In this document: in pieces, positions 37,347 to 47,907 of the stretch
How positions within the stretch are numbered: position 1 is the first letter of the stretch
Layout of the letters: every line of letters starts with the position of its first letter
Assembly (NCBI GenBank): GCA_963921425.1
Contig: OY992836.1
Coordinates: 10,943,304 to 11,007,303 of the forward strand
DNA: 64,000 nt
Reading direction: 5' to 3'
From: Dryas octopetala
Lineage: Eukaryota > Streptophyta > Magnoliopsida > Rosales > Rosaceae
Program-made: the position numbers and the translations under genes
The notes under the pieces: model-generated
What the model was told of the DNA's origin: nothing
The model's database searches: none
The model's input: the letters and a program-made list of their open reading frames with translations, nothing else

Positions 37347-38525
37347 AGTTCTAATCAAGGAGTTAAATTTTGTTTTTTAGAGATATAGAAATTTTAACAC
37401 TAGTTTATGAATTTTTCGCCAATATTTCGCCGAAATTATCAAATTTTTCGAAATTTCGCTTCGATCAACAAAACCCAGCCATTTTTATGTCTGTCTTCTC
37501 CTTGGCAGTTACAAACTCAGCATCGGCATGTTTGGGGAGGGAAGAGAGAGAAGAGAGAGAATAGGGAGAAAAGAAAATCAGTTCGGTGAGGGAGAAAATC
37601 AGATCGGGGAAGGACTTGGGAGAGAGAGATCGGCGCTGGAGAAGGAGGACCGGAGGAGAAAGAAGAGAAATAGATATATCAATGATATATTGATATGCCA
37701 TATGAAGATATGTTGAGTCGCTGCTAGCAGTGGCGGCTGAGACTTGGGAGAGATAGAAATGAAAGGGAAGAAGTGGAAGCCAGGAAGGAAAGAAGAAAAA
37801 AAAGAAAAGGAAAGAAAAAGAAAAAAAAAGAAAAGGGAAGAAGAAAGGTCACGCACTCACGCCCACGAGAAGAAGTGGAAGCCAGGAAGGAAAGAAGAAA
37901 AAAAAAAAAAGGAAAGAAAAAGACAAAAAATAAAAAGACAAAAAATAAAAGAAAAAAAAAGAAAAGAAAAAAAGAGAAAAAAAAAGGGTTTAGGGTTAAT
38001 TAGAGTTTGAGGTCTTTGGGCAATTGGAAAGAAATAAAAAGGGTTTGAGATTTCGTTTAGTTATCTTTAAACCCTAAATTATAATACATTTTTATATAAA
38101 AAATAATTAAAAATACTCTAAAGGGCATAAATTCTAATATCTTATATAATATCTTAAAGAATATAGAGTATATAGGGTTTAATGTAATATTAGGGCATAT
38201 AAAGTATATGGTTTAGTGTATAGATTATATAGTATAAAAAATATAGTAATTTTATTTATTCATTATATTAATTTTATTTAACAGTATTTGCCTACAGCGC
38301 GCATTATATTCATCACATATCACATGAAATCTACCATATAATTTGGTTTCTTCAATGTTTTTTTATCAATGTAATAGATAATATGTTAAATAAACATATG
38401 GTAAAGTTTTATTCAAAATTTTCGTATTTTGATAGTAATTTCCGTCGTTTCCGTCTAATTTTTATCGAAATTTAAAAATCTTCGAAATTTCCTCGAAACT
38501 CGAAATTTTATTCCTTAGTTCTAAT
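37347..38525. mobile_element. Element nested in the hAT, with 9-bp target duplication
   Basis: Element 37356-38516 is flanked by AGTTCTAAT (37347-37355 and 38517-38525), an exact 9-bp repeat. Its ends are related inverted repeats (AAGGAGTTAAATTTTG and the complement of CGAAATTTTATTCCTT), followed by GAAATTTCG-rich zones on both sides. A 9-bp duplication suggests a Mutator-type element. The interior is a purine-rich low-complexity tract (37530-37990) with no transposase. Confidence 0.75.
37530..37990. repeat. Purine-rich (GA/A) low-complexity tract
   Basis: Almost pure A and G on the + strand, with a block AAGTGGAAGCCAGGAAGGAA present twice (37771 and 37874), about 103 bp apart. Lys/Arg/Glu-rich frames across it are artefacts of composition. 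Confidence 0.9.
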
Positions 38526-38682
38526 GAAGGTTTTCTTTCAATAAATATATTTATACATATATTTGATAATAAATTGATGTTAAATACATTTAAGATATTA
38601 GGTTTAACCTTTAACTCTCTTCTTCTTCTTCTTCTTTTTTTGGCCACTTCAACTCTTCTTTTTTAGTTGTGCGCTGCAAATC

Positions 38683-38840
38683 TCTCACTCTCTCTCTCTC
38701 ATCCCTCTCTTTTTCTTTTCCCTTTCTCTCTCGCTAATCTCATTCTCTCATCCCTCTCTTTCTCTTTTCCCTCTCTCTCGTTGATCTCTCTCTTCCCTCT
38801 TTTTCTCTTCTCCCTCTTTCTGCGATTTCCCTCTTTGATC
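38683..38840. repeat. Pyrimidine-rich CTCTCT tract
   Basis: Repeated CTCTCTCTCATCCCTCTCTT-like blocks near the right end of the hAT element. No coding meaning. Confidence 0.85.
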
Positions 38841-39264
38841 ACTGTTTTCTATCGTCATTCTCTTTCTCGGTTCCCAACCGAAATTGAACCTACCCTAATC
38901 GATTACATTGGTTAATTGACTCTGTCGGCGTGTATACGGTTTGTTCAGTTAGGCGGCGGTTCACGATATTCCAAAACCAACGTAGTCGGTTTAGTTGTCG
39001 ATTTTGCTTGCACGGTTTAGTTTCCTAACGGTGCCCACCCCTAGTTTAAGGTTTAAATGTTAAAATAGAATTAATCATTCATGTTGATGCAAAAATCTGC
39101 TTGGTGATACAACAACCTAAAGTGGATGAGCTAGTTAATGGATAAGCCTGGTTGGAAGATAATTAGGATGATGACTTGTGATGAACAAATCTTGTTGAAT
39201 TGCTAGTTGGTGTAGATAAGATCTTCCTGCATGAACAATTAAAGGTCAAAGAAGATAGGACCGG

Positions 39265-40160
39265 TGTGGTACCAGCCAACTATACTCCGATGATGAAGTC
39301 GATGAAGTAAAGATGAGGGTGTTTATAGCAGGAACAAGCAAGAACAAATAATTAACTTGGGAGAATATGGAAGAACAAGGTAAGATCTTTTGGGTTATTC
39401 TCAAATGCTGGTGTACGTGTAATTGGAAGGGTTTTTGTGAACCCCTTCTTCATGCATATAAGCTGGTTTATATAGGCAAAGAAGAGGTAAAATACTTGCA
39501 TGAGGATGAATAGATGAGGAGTTGTCACATCACTAGTCAGGAATAGTAGCATGCACAGCTACCAAGCTCCTTTGTATTCAATACTGCATTGAATGCAAGC
39601 ATGACTTGGTATGGTGGAATACACTAATAGTCATGGCTAAGAGCTAGATTGTCAAGTCTGACAGGATATCATATCAAATGCACTTGAGTATAGCGGTTCA
39701 TTCTAACTAGATCTTTCAAAATGGCGGAGGCATGTCATGCCGAGCCGAACGCATATGCCCATGTCTTTATTTGTCGATATGAAACCTTTGAATGATCGGA
39801 TTGGGAAGTCTTTAGGGTGAGTTGAGCTGAACTGATCATGTAAAGGTATAGATATTCTCCAAATGTAAAGGTATAGATATTCTCCAAGTGTGAAGCAGCT
39901 ATGTTTGGAGAAACAAGTTTGATAGGACAATACCTTGAGTTTGAAGGATTTTGATGTCGGTTCGGATCGGACAATGCAATTTGAAAGTCAATGTCGAACT
40001 CAATATTGCACACCGTCGTATTGCTGAACTGGCTTGATGGCGCGGATAACTTGGTTTGACCAAGTTAACCGTTAAAAAATTAGAACAGAAAATGGGACCC
40101 AGTTGCCACGTGTTGGTTCGTGGTTAGTTGTTGAATTCATGTGGATTTATCCACAAACAA
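39265..40160. mobile_element. LTR-type fossil, tentative
   Basis: Begins TGTGGTACCAGCC with a downstream CCGATGATGAAGTC block and a TATA-like GTTTATAGC at about 39330, features often seen in plant LTRs. The right limit is uncertain (CCACAAACA region at about 40150). No coding part is visible. It contains a two-copy 25-bp repeat (39838-39887). Confidence 0.3.
39838..39887. repeat. Tandem duplication, 2 x 25 bp
   Basis: ATGTAAAGGTATAGATATTC plus TCCAA occurs twice back to back without mismatch. Confidence 0.9.
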
Positions 40161-40944
40161 TTCCCAAACCAGGACAAAAAAATGCATTTATTTTAACTAA
40201 AAATACACCCACTAACAAATTTCAGCTAAATAGCATATTATATGTATAGTATTATCTTCAATAGAAAGAACAGGTGGATGCTAAATTATTTAATTAGATC
40301 CTAATTTCAAGTTAAAACAACTAAATCTTTGGATTAGATCTTACACCTTGAATATCTAATTTTCTTTCCCCACTATTAATTCTCTATTAGTTTAGACTTA
40401 AGACACTATTTCATTATCCATTATTGTCCACGAACTTAATTATCTACCTATTTTTTGTTTTGTCTGCGTTCAATTGTCATCGTGTGAGCAAGGATCCTGA
40501 TCATCGAGGATCGAAGACTGGGAGAGGAATCGAATGGTCACCACCTCGTGTGGATTTTGAGCCAGGTTTGTCGCCGCCAAAAGCTGCAGATCAGCTTCAA
40601 GGGTTTGTTCCCAATTATGTCCCAATTCTCATGTGCCTAAAGACAACTATATAATAACAAATATAACGTGGGATGATGCACTACTTGCAGCCTATTCGAT
40701 GACACGTTTTCGATCTATCTGTACATATTTTTAATGACAACATCCCACTTAGTTGGAGGGACTTTATTAATGCGAGCTGTCGTCTACTGATTCATCCGTC
40801 TAAACTTGCTCAACTTAATTCAGCCTTATCTATAATGTACATAAATGACTCGTTTGATACTCAAAATCCAAGTTGAAGGAAGATGGATTAATTAGTTATA
40901 AGGGGTTGATATGCCACTATTTTGTGAGGATTGGAAAGGATAAA
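40161..40944. other. Intergenic, no gene seen
   Basis: A frame at 40424-40654 is open but starts at a non-ATG codon and has no recognised domain. A segment at about 40870 (AAGTTGAAGGAAGATGGATT) is the inverse of the repeat unit that follows. Confidence 0.45.
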
Positions 40945-41085
40945 TTTCCCCTGTGACTAATCCATTTTCTTCCTTCAACTTGGACATAAGATAGAAGTTT
41001 CCCTTATGATTAATCCATTTTCTTCCTTCAACTTGGACATAAGATAGAAGTTTCCCTTGTGACTAATCTATTTATTCCTTCAATA
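40945..41085. repeat. 53-bp tandem repeat, about 2.7 copies
   Basis: Units 40945-40997 and 40998-41050 are nearly identical and a partial third follows. The inverse of the unit core at about 40870 suggests that a small foldback element expanded one arm. Confidence 0.85.
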
Positions 41086-41913
41086 TATCTTGAATTTAGT
41101 GAGTTAATATATTTAATCCAATCATAAACACCAGATCGATCTACACAAGTATAGTCTCTATGTAACGGATATATATATAGGAGGAGCTTATTAATTAAGA
41201 GGGATCCCTTTTTACAAGAACTAAAAATGATCGTATGGTTCGGACTATCTCACATTATGAACCAATATATAATCAAAATCGTCTAATTTTTAGATGTATA
41301 TTTAAATCAGGAAAATTGAAACACGTTTGATCAACTAACTATGCATCATGATGCATGTACTGCACATTTTAATTGTAGTTTTATTTAATCAATGGAGAAA
41401 AAAAAAAAAAAAAAAGGAACAATAAGCGATTATATGTACTGTACATTTCAATTTTTTGGTGCTATGAATTCATTTTGGTTGATCATGAGGACATGGGTCT
41501 TTTGATGATGGAGGATAAAGAATGCCCTTCCAAGGCTTGTTTAAGATTTTGTTTATGAATTCTTGGTTATGCATGCAATTCATTCTTAATTCGATATTGG
41601 TGTAATATTAATCGTCACTTTTATTTTTTAAAAATAATTAACTGTGTCCTATTCATGTTGGGTCGTGAGATGTGTATTTGACTAATTAGGTTAATATAAA
41701 GACGTCAACACAATTGTTATTGTGTCAAAATTTCTCAATGCAAACACAACCTTTTTTGTTTTGGGCCAACTTGATTATTAAATAGGTAACACATTACAAC
41801 GCAAACACAACCTAATTAAATGCAGCAGCTAGCTGAACCAACACCCTCTCCCTTCCCGTCCTTGCCCGCGTTGTTCCGTCATTGACGACCCCTCCCACTG
41901 TCGACCGTTCGCC

Positions 41914-41963
<50 letters not shown>

Positions 41964-42361
41964 GGGGTTTACTGGCATAGGTTAGGTGGGGCTGTTGAGT
42001 TTTATTGTTTCAATTTCGATCTGCTTTTTTATTGTTGTTTTTTTAGTTTTTTTATTTTTATTTTTATTTGAGGTAAAAGGGAAAGCTTTTGAAAATAAAA
42101 TTTGTTGGAGGTATAATGAGAAAGAAAAAATCTGTATATGAATAGAAGCTCTCAGCTATTTATTAGGTCAAAAATTATCACCCATTACAAAGTGACTGAA
42201 GAAAGACGTACTGACCTATATATATCATCAATAATACCATTTCAAATGGAAACATATTACAGGTCAAACCAATAAAAGAGTCATAAATTGACCAACATAG
42301 AAAGAGAGAGAGCCTCCAAATGAACAGTGACCATGAATCAGAAAGCGGATAAACAGTTTCA
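41086..42361. other. Intergenic, upstream of the second bHLH gene
   Basis: No gene. Contains a (TC)n run at 41916-41956 and an A-run at 41399. Confidence 0.5.
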
Positions 42362-42489
42362 CACGTGCCATAATTCTAGAATTAATTCACAGTATAATAT
42401 TGAATCTGAACGTACAAATATCTTTGCTTTCTTTTTAATCATTTGCCTAGTGTGGACTGTGAAGCGCGTTCGATCGTACACCTATAAAA
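42362..42489 (+). promoter_or_regulatory. G-box and TATA box of the second bHLH gene
   Basis: CACGTG at 42362-42367 within TTCACACGTG and TATAAAA at 42483-42489 followed by CACTGCA. This is the same pair as upstream of copy 1, but with wider spacing (115 bp against 34 bp between the motifs). Confidence 0.6.
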
Positions 42490-42559
42490 CACTGCAATAA
42501 ATACTTCTCTTCCCTGCCAATCTGAAAACAAAAACTTGGGTCTTCTCCTCTCTCTTAAG

Positions 42560-43120
42560 GTAATAATTAAGCTTTCAAGTTTCAACTGATCTCATATTCT
42601 TAAAGTTACAATCCAATCCTCATGAGCATGGCACCAAGATACATGTTTTTTGCACTGAGCTTTTGTTTTGGGATTTGGGTTCATCTTCTTCTTCCTTAAT
42701 TTAATCAAACAATCTCTGGAAGATGTGGATAGAGATTCATATTTGCTTTCATATATTTGTTTTTTTTTTTTTTTTTCAAAAGACTTTCATTTGAGTTTAA
42801 GGTGGTTTTCTTTGTAATTCTTCTTCATTAATTCTGAAATTTCATATAATGATGATGATATTCTGAAGTCGGATCTACACGTTCCACAATTTTTGGCCTT
42901 CACTTCTCTGCAAATTTGTTTTCTTTTCAAGCAAAGATAATACTTGGGATTGTACTGTCTACATATCAGCCTTCCATTTATGAAATCTGTGCATGTAAAG
43001 TTTCAATCATTCATCAATAAATAAAAGTTTAAATATTTTACATTGCAGCCTCTTCATGCCTTCTTAACTAAGAATTTACTATGATCTTGTTTTGTTTAGT
43101 TCTACTAATTAAGAAAGCAG
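42560..43120 (+). other. Likely 5' UTR intron of the second bHLH gene
   Basis: Donor CTTAAG/GTAATA at 42560 and acceptor AAAGCAG ending at 43120, 8 bp before the ATG. Copy 1 has a leader intron in the equivalent position. Confidence 0.55.
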
Positions 43121-43128
43121 CTGCTTTA

Positions 43129-44996
43129 ATGGAGATGATCTCATCAGCAAAATGGGTATCTGATTTGGTAAGACTATTAATTATGCAATTTATATTATAT
43201 AGCTTTCTGCTTTCCTCTTTCCTCAACATTAATACAACTAACTAAGAATTATTTAAAATTTCTAATTAACCAAGTTCTTTATCGTAATCATTCCCTTCAC
43301 AATTTTCTTGTGCTTAAGTATTAATTAATTGTTCTGATTTATATGTAGGAAATTGAAGATCCCACTTTTATGAATCATTACGAGATGAACTCTCTAGACT
43401 ACTCACTTGATGACCTCAATTTCAAGTCTTTCTCTTCTGAGAGCTACTCATCTTACCCAAATTTCACTCCCAAAGCCACTCACAACTTCAGCAACGCATC
43501 CATTGAAACTCCTCCAATGGCGGAAAGGCCGGCGAAACAACTCAAGAGCCACAGTTGGAACTCCTGCACCACCGACCACATAATCACTGCCACCATGGCC
43601 TCCTGTTCTTCCTCTTCACACCTAATTTCCTTTGAGAACTCCAACTCACCCGCAGCCACATCTCAGCAGTATTATGGTCTGGACTGCAGTGCTGTGAAGC
43701 CAAAGAATGAGAACTTTCCAACTTTGATTCAACAAAGTTCTTACGAGCCCCAAACTTGTTCACCAAAACATGGACAAGGGATCAAGAGGGCTGCTACAGT
43801 GACTAGGAGTCCTTTACATGCTCAGGATCATGTTCTAGCTGAGAGAAAGCGCAGAGAAAAGCTCAGCCAGAGGTTCATAGCTCTATCTGCCTTAGTACCA
43901 GGCCTAAAGAAGGTACGTGATCAATAACAATCTGACATATTATGTTAATTATCAAATAGTCTACTCTGACATGTTATGTTGTCATCTGGTATGTTATCTG
44001 TTAACAAACTGATAATCTAAATCATTGTTGAGATGAAAGTTCATTTAAATATATGATCCAAAGAAAAGTTTGCAACATATATATATATATATATATATCT
44101 GATGAGAGAATGTTGTCCCTGACTGAGTAATTCGAGATTGATTTCTCAATGACCCTCTTCGCGAAATTGCAGATGGACAAGGCTTCAGTACTTAATGATG
44201 CGATCAAGCATGTGAAACATCTTCAAGAACGAGTGAAGATGCTGGAGGAACAAGCAGTGAAGAAGACAGTCGAAGCAGTGGTGTTTGTGAAGAGAACTCA
44301 GTACTCGGCGGATGATGATATCTCTTCATCCGATGAGAACTTTGAGAGTTGCTCCGACCAACCACTCCCGGAAATCGAAGCAAGGGTCTCGGACAAGGAG
44401 GTCCTCGTACGAATCCACTGCGAGAGAAAGAAAGGCTGTTTGGCAAACGTACTTAGTGAAATAGAGAAGCTTAATCTCACCATTGTCAACAGCAATGTCT
44501 TGCCCTTTGGCAATTCAACTCTTGATATCACTGTAGTTTCTCAGGTATTATATTTCAATACCTTTCCACTAACTAGTTTTTTCTCTTTTTTTTTCTTTTG
44601 GCGGTACGTAATAATTAAATTTTGACAATTTCTGGGGTAAAACCCATTTCCTATAACATGATTTTCTGCTCTTGGTAGAAGAAATAGAATTTTGATTAGG
44701 TGTTGATATTGTGTTCGTGTCTATAACAACAGCTCGTTTTGAGATTCATGGTTATGAATTATGAATTAGGGTTTACAAATTTATATTAGAAATACAATTA
44801 AATGCAAAGGCAACATGCATCAACATAGAAAATATAAACAGAATGCTGGATGCAAAAGTGTTGATTTATTTCTTGGTTTACTCGGATCCACACGCAAAAC
44901 TAAACTTACTATTTCTCGCAGATGGATGCTGAATTCAGTATTACAGTGAAGGATGTTGTAAGAAACCTAAGGCAGGCTTTGCTCAAGTTCGTGTGA
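43129..44996 (+). CDS. bHLH transcription factor, subgroup IVa, copy 2
   Basis: Paralogue of the gene at 23083. Exons 43129-43167, 43349-43912, 44173-44544 and 44922-44996 join in phase to 349 aa. Exon number, phases and junction sites are the same as in copy 1: tiny first exon (MEMISSAKWVSDL), second exon ending at GLKK, third starting MDKASVL, last starting MD-EF. Shared motifs: FKSFSSESYSSYP, HAQDHVLAERKRREKLSQRF, VRIHCERKKGC, NVLPFGNSTLDIT. The N-terminal half is shorter and more diverged. The G-box-reading His-Glu-Arg residues are intact, so both copies should bind DNA and may pair with each other. Intron 3 carries a (TA)n run at 44078-44098. Confidence 0.92.
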
Positions 44997-45235
44997 CATG
45001 AAGAATGAAGTTGATCGCTTTGAATAATTAGCTAGAAAATAAATTCTAATGACAGAGCAAGTTCTTGTGGATGATTCTTTTTCCGTTTTTTTTTTTTTTT
45101 TTGGTTTTTAATTAAGACCTTTTGAAGGAAACAAAGCTCTGTACTATACAGGATCTCAAGCATAGAACACCAGCCATTTTCATGGCTTTGTTTCTCACTG
45201 CGAGGTTTCATTTTGCTGCGAGGGTTTTTTCTGTG

Positions 45236-45252
45236 ATTTTTGCGTGGTTGAC
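45236..45252 (+). promoter_or_regulatory. Conserved 3' block shared by the two bHLH genes, copy 2
   Basis: Same 17-mer as 25179-25195, followed by ACCACGTTC and then AATTACCC as in copy 1. Confidence 0.5.
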
Positions 45253-45786
45253 CACGTTCATCAATTACCCTGTGCTATAGTTGAAAACCTAGCTGCAGTC
45301 TTGTTTTTCGAGGGATATTGTTTTTCTTTTTTTAGGGGTTTTGTGTAAACTTCCCTTGTACTCATTTTGTGACTTAATGATTAGTTGTTCTTTTCTTAAT
45401 TGAACATTCTTGATTCCATATCACAGTTTAATAATATACGCACTAACATATACTCCCAACAAGTTGGTCTTTTTGTTACAAGAAAAAATTTGGATTCTAG
45501 TTTGTGTTTCCATTTTGCTCAGCTTTTTGTAATAGTAGTGTACACTCTACTTCTATGATATATATGAAAGCTAAATTATATTTTGGTCCGGTCTAATTTC
45601 AATTTATATTCCCATTTTTCAGTGTTATCAATGGGTGCTAATTAATTTCAAGCCCCTACTAATTTCAAAACTCTTCCAAAACCTCCAGCCATTTGAAAAC
45701 TCTCCCAAAACCCCCTAACTATCTCCAAACCCCCTATCTATCCCAAAACCCCCTACCATCCTATAACTCTCCCAAAACCCAAAATT

Positions 45787-45975
45787 GCAATAAAAAACAA
45801 TTACAATAAAATACAATAAAAAACAATCACAATAAAAAAAACAAATGCAATAAAGAAACAATTGCAATACAAAACAATTACAATTAAAAAAAAGTACATT
45901 AAAAAATAATTACAATTCAAAGACAACTACAGCAAAAAAAAAAATTATAAGCAAAAAATTACAATAAAAAAAAAC
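45787..45975. repeat. A-rich minisatellite with CAAT/ACAATAAAA motif
   Basis: About a dozen irregular copies of CAATTACAATAAAAAA-like units, period roughly 15 bp. Confidence 0.75.
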
Positions 45976-46126
45976 AATTTCAGTTTCAATTCATTATTCA
46001 TATTTCGATTCACTGAAATTGAATTCTGTGATCGATTTAGTTACAGTAATCGACTCAGTTTCAATGAATTGATTTTCAAAATGATTTTTTAAAAATAATT
46101 TTAAAATAATTAAAATGAGAGAGAGC

Positions 46127-46129
<3 letters not shown>

Positions 46130-46171
<42 letters not shown>

Positions 46172-46188
46172 TGTGTGTGTGTGTGTGT
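46130..46188. repeat. Compound microsatellite (GA)n(GT)n
   Basis: About 20 GA units pass directly into about 10 GT units. Confidence 0.95.
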
Positions 46189-46277
46189 ACGTGTTGTGTG
46201 TGAGTAGGAAAAATAATTTTAAAAAAATCATAATTGGGTCTATGTATTTTTCTTAAGGGATTTTGGAAAAGATCTAA

Positions 46278-46506
46278 GTGTAAATAGGGGGTTAGGAATT
46301 AAAAAAAAAAAATCATAATTCGGTCTATGTATTTTCACTAGAGGGTTTTGGTGGCTTTGGTTGAAAAAGGAGTGGGGTTTAATTGCTTCAATCAGAGAAA
46401 ATATAAGGACACCTAATGGTAAATTATTACCAACCCCATTTTGGAGCTAGGTTAATTCAAAACCCCCTCTAAATGACACTTAATTCCTAACCCCTTATTT
46501 ACACTT
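46278..46506. repeat. Inverted repeat with 27-bp arms
   Basis: GTGTAAATAGGGGGTTAGGA at about 46279 pairs with TCCTAACCCCTTATTTACAC at about 46485. A direct duplication of about 90 bp sharing AAAATCATAATT.GGTCTATG lies just left (46220 and 46310). It may be one end of a decayed MITE. Confidence 0.65.
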
Positions 46507-47101
46507 CCGAGATTTTGTCACTATCGAGTATTAATCCAACATATATTTTTTATGTTTTTTGACACTATATAAATAGGATCTTCTTCAAATGTTTTTTGTC
46601 CTAATCTTGTATTTATGTCCAAAATGATATTTTTTAAGGTTAAAAAAATTAAGGGTGTTGAGTTTAGGAGTTTAGTATTAGAATTCATATTAGGCAAATA
46701 ACTAGATAGAAGTCTAAATAATTAGACATAAGTATAGATCAACACCAAAAAACATGAGTAGATCGAGAATCCCAGGCCACTTAATTAATCCAACGAGTGT
46801 TAAAATGTGCAATTTTTTTCACAGCAGCTTATTAATAACTACAATCGATCTACCATTATCATTTCACTAAATATATATTGCATGCATTAGACATATTAAC
46901 TAACCATATATATATGTGTAAGATTATTTTTTTAATGTGATTTATATGATTAGTTAACTGTTTATAATAAATATAAATTATATAATTGCACCTATTAATT
47001 AACATGGTATTACATATGATATATGTTAAATGGAATGTTAATAGTGTATTATGATTAATTATAGTGGTGAGTAAAATTACATAGGAAATAAGAGATCATA
47101 T

Positions 47102-47157
47102 AAGATAATTGTGCAGTTTTTTTTTTTTTTTTTTTTATCAAAGATAATTGTGCAGTT
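47102..47157. mobile_element. Micro-retroposition: poly-T insert with 15-17 bp target duplication
   Basis: AAGATAATTGTGCAG occurs at 47102-47116 and 47141-47155, enclosing about 20 Ts and ATCA. On the - strand this reads TGAT plus poly-A, as expected for an extremely 5'-truncated LINE-mediated insertion. Confidence 0.75.
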
Positions 47158-47363
47158 GAAGGCACATCGATGGTCCACCTGAAATTAAGATGATATGAGC
47201 AATATTATTATTGTGTGGTGGATCAGATGTGAAGTTTGGGAGTATTCTTTCAACCTCTCAGCAAATAATTAACACTCGGTGGGAACCACCTAATTTTTAT
47301 TGACTTGTTGATGCATGTAAACTATCTGATATGCAGTACTAGTAATTAATATATATTGAAATA

Positions 47364-47907
47364 GAAAGATTTTGAGAAAATTACAGATTTAGTCAACTTA
47401 TTTTATACCTAGTTCAATTTTGGTCTATAATTTTTTTTAAGTTCTGTTTTGGTCCACTAATTGTTCCACTTGTTCAATAAAGGTCCAGATTTATTTTCTT
47501 AAATTTAGCCTGTCTTTTATCCTATCAAATCTCAACCAAATTCAGTAAACATATACTTATTTAAAAGCTATACATTTTTTCTTTACAACCATAGAAAGAT
47601 CATTCAAATTGAAGTTCTAAAACTCAAGATAATTGACCCCAAAGTAGGGTACCTAAAACTGCAAATTTTTCAATTTCATCCAATCTTAATTCTCTTAGAT
47701 TCTAATACTCCAAATTAGTTCATATGACTAAGAAATGATGAAATATAACTTATACTTCAATTATCATTGAAGAAAACACAACTCAATAGATTTAAAATCA
47801 CAAATCTGGACCTTTATTGAACAAGTGAAACAATTAGTGGACCAAAACAGAACTTTAAAAAAATTGTAGACCAAAATTGAACTAAATCTGTAATTTCCTC
47901 GAAAGAT
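47364..47907. mobile_element. Foldback MITE (about 530 bp) with 7-bp flanking repeat
   Basis: The arms of about 110-130 bp match closely: TTGTTCAATAAAGGTCCAGA on the right is read in inverse from the left, with GGTCCACTAATTGTT / AACAATTAGTGGACC and ATTACAGATTTAG / CTAAATCTGTAAT. GAAAGAT at 47364-47370 and 47901-47907 may be the target duplication. No coding content. Confidence 0.8.

Larger units (their letters stand above)
37091..39051. mobile_element. Non-autonomous hAT element, 1945 bp, with 8-bp target duplication
   Basis: Element 37099-39043 begins TAGGGGTGGGCA and ends TGCCCACCCCTA, a perfect 12-bp hAT-type inverted repeat. The flanks GTTTAAGG (37091-37098 and 39044-39051) match exactly over 8 bp. 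Subterminal zones are rich in CCGAACCGAA / CGGTTTAG motifs. No transposase is present. A second element sits inside it at 37356-38516. Confidence 0.92.
44997..47101. other. 3' flank of bHLH copy 2 and repeat-rich intergenic DNA
   Basis: The 3' UTR probably ends near 45400. From 45640 come C-rich blocks (CCAAAACCCCCTA repeated), a CAATTACAATAAAA-type minisatellite (45787-45975), a (GA)n(GT)n run and direct and inverted copies of GTAAATAGGGGGTTAGGAAT. No gene. Confidence 0.5.

Noticed and set aside
37744-38010. Lys/Arg/Glu-rich frame of 88 codons
   Set aside because: Artefact of the purine-rich tract.
40424-40654. 76-codon frame
   Set aside because: Begins at a non-ATG codon and has no recognised domain or splice support.
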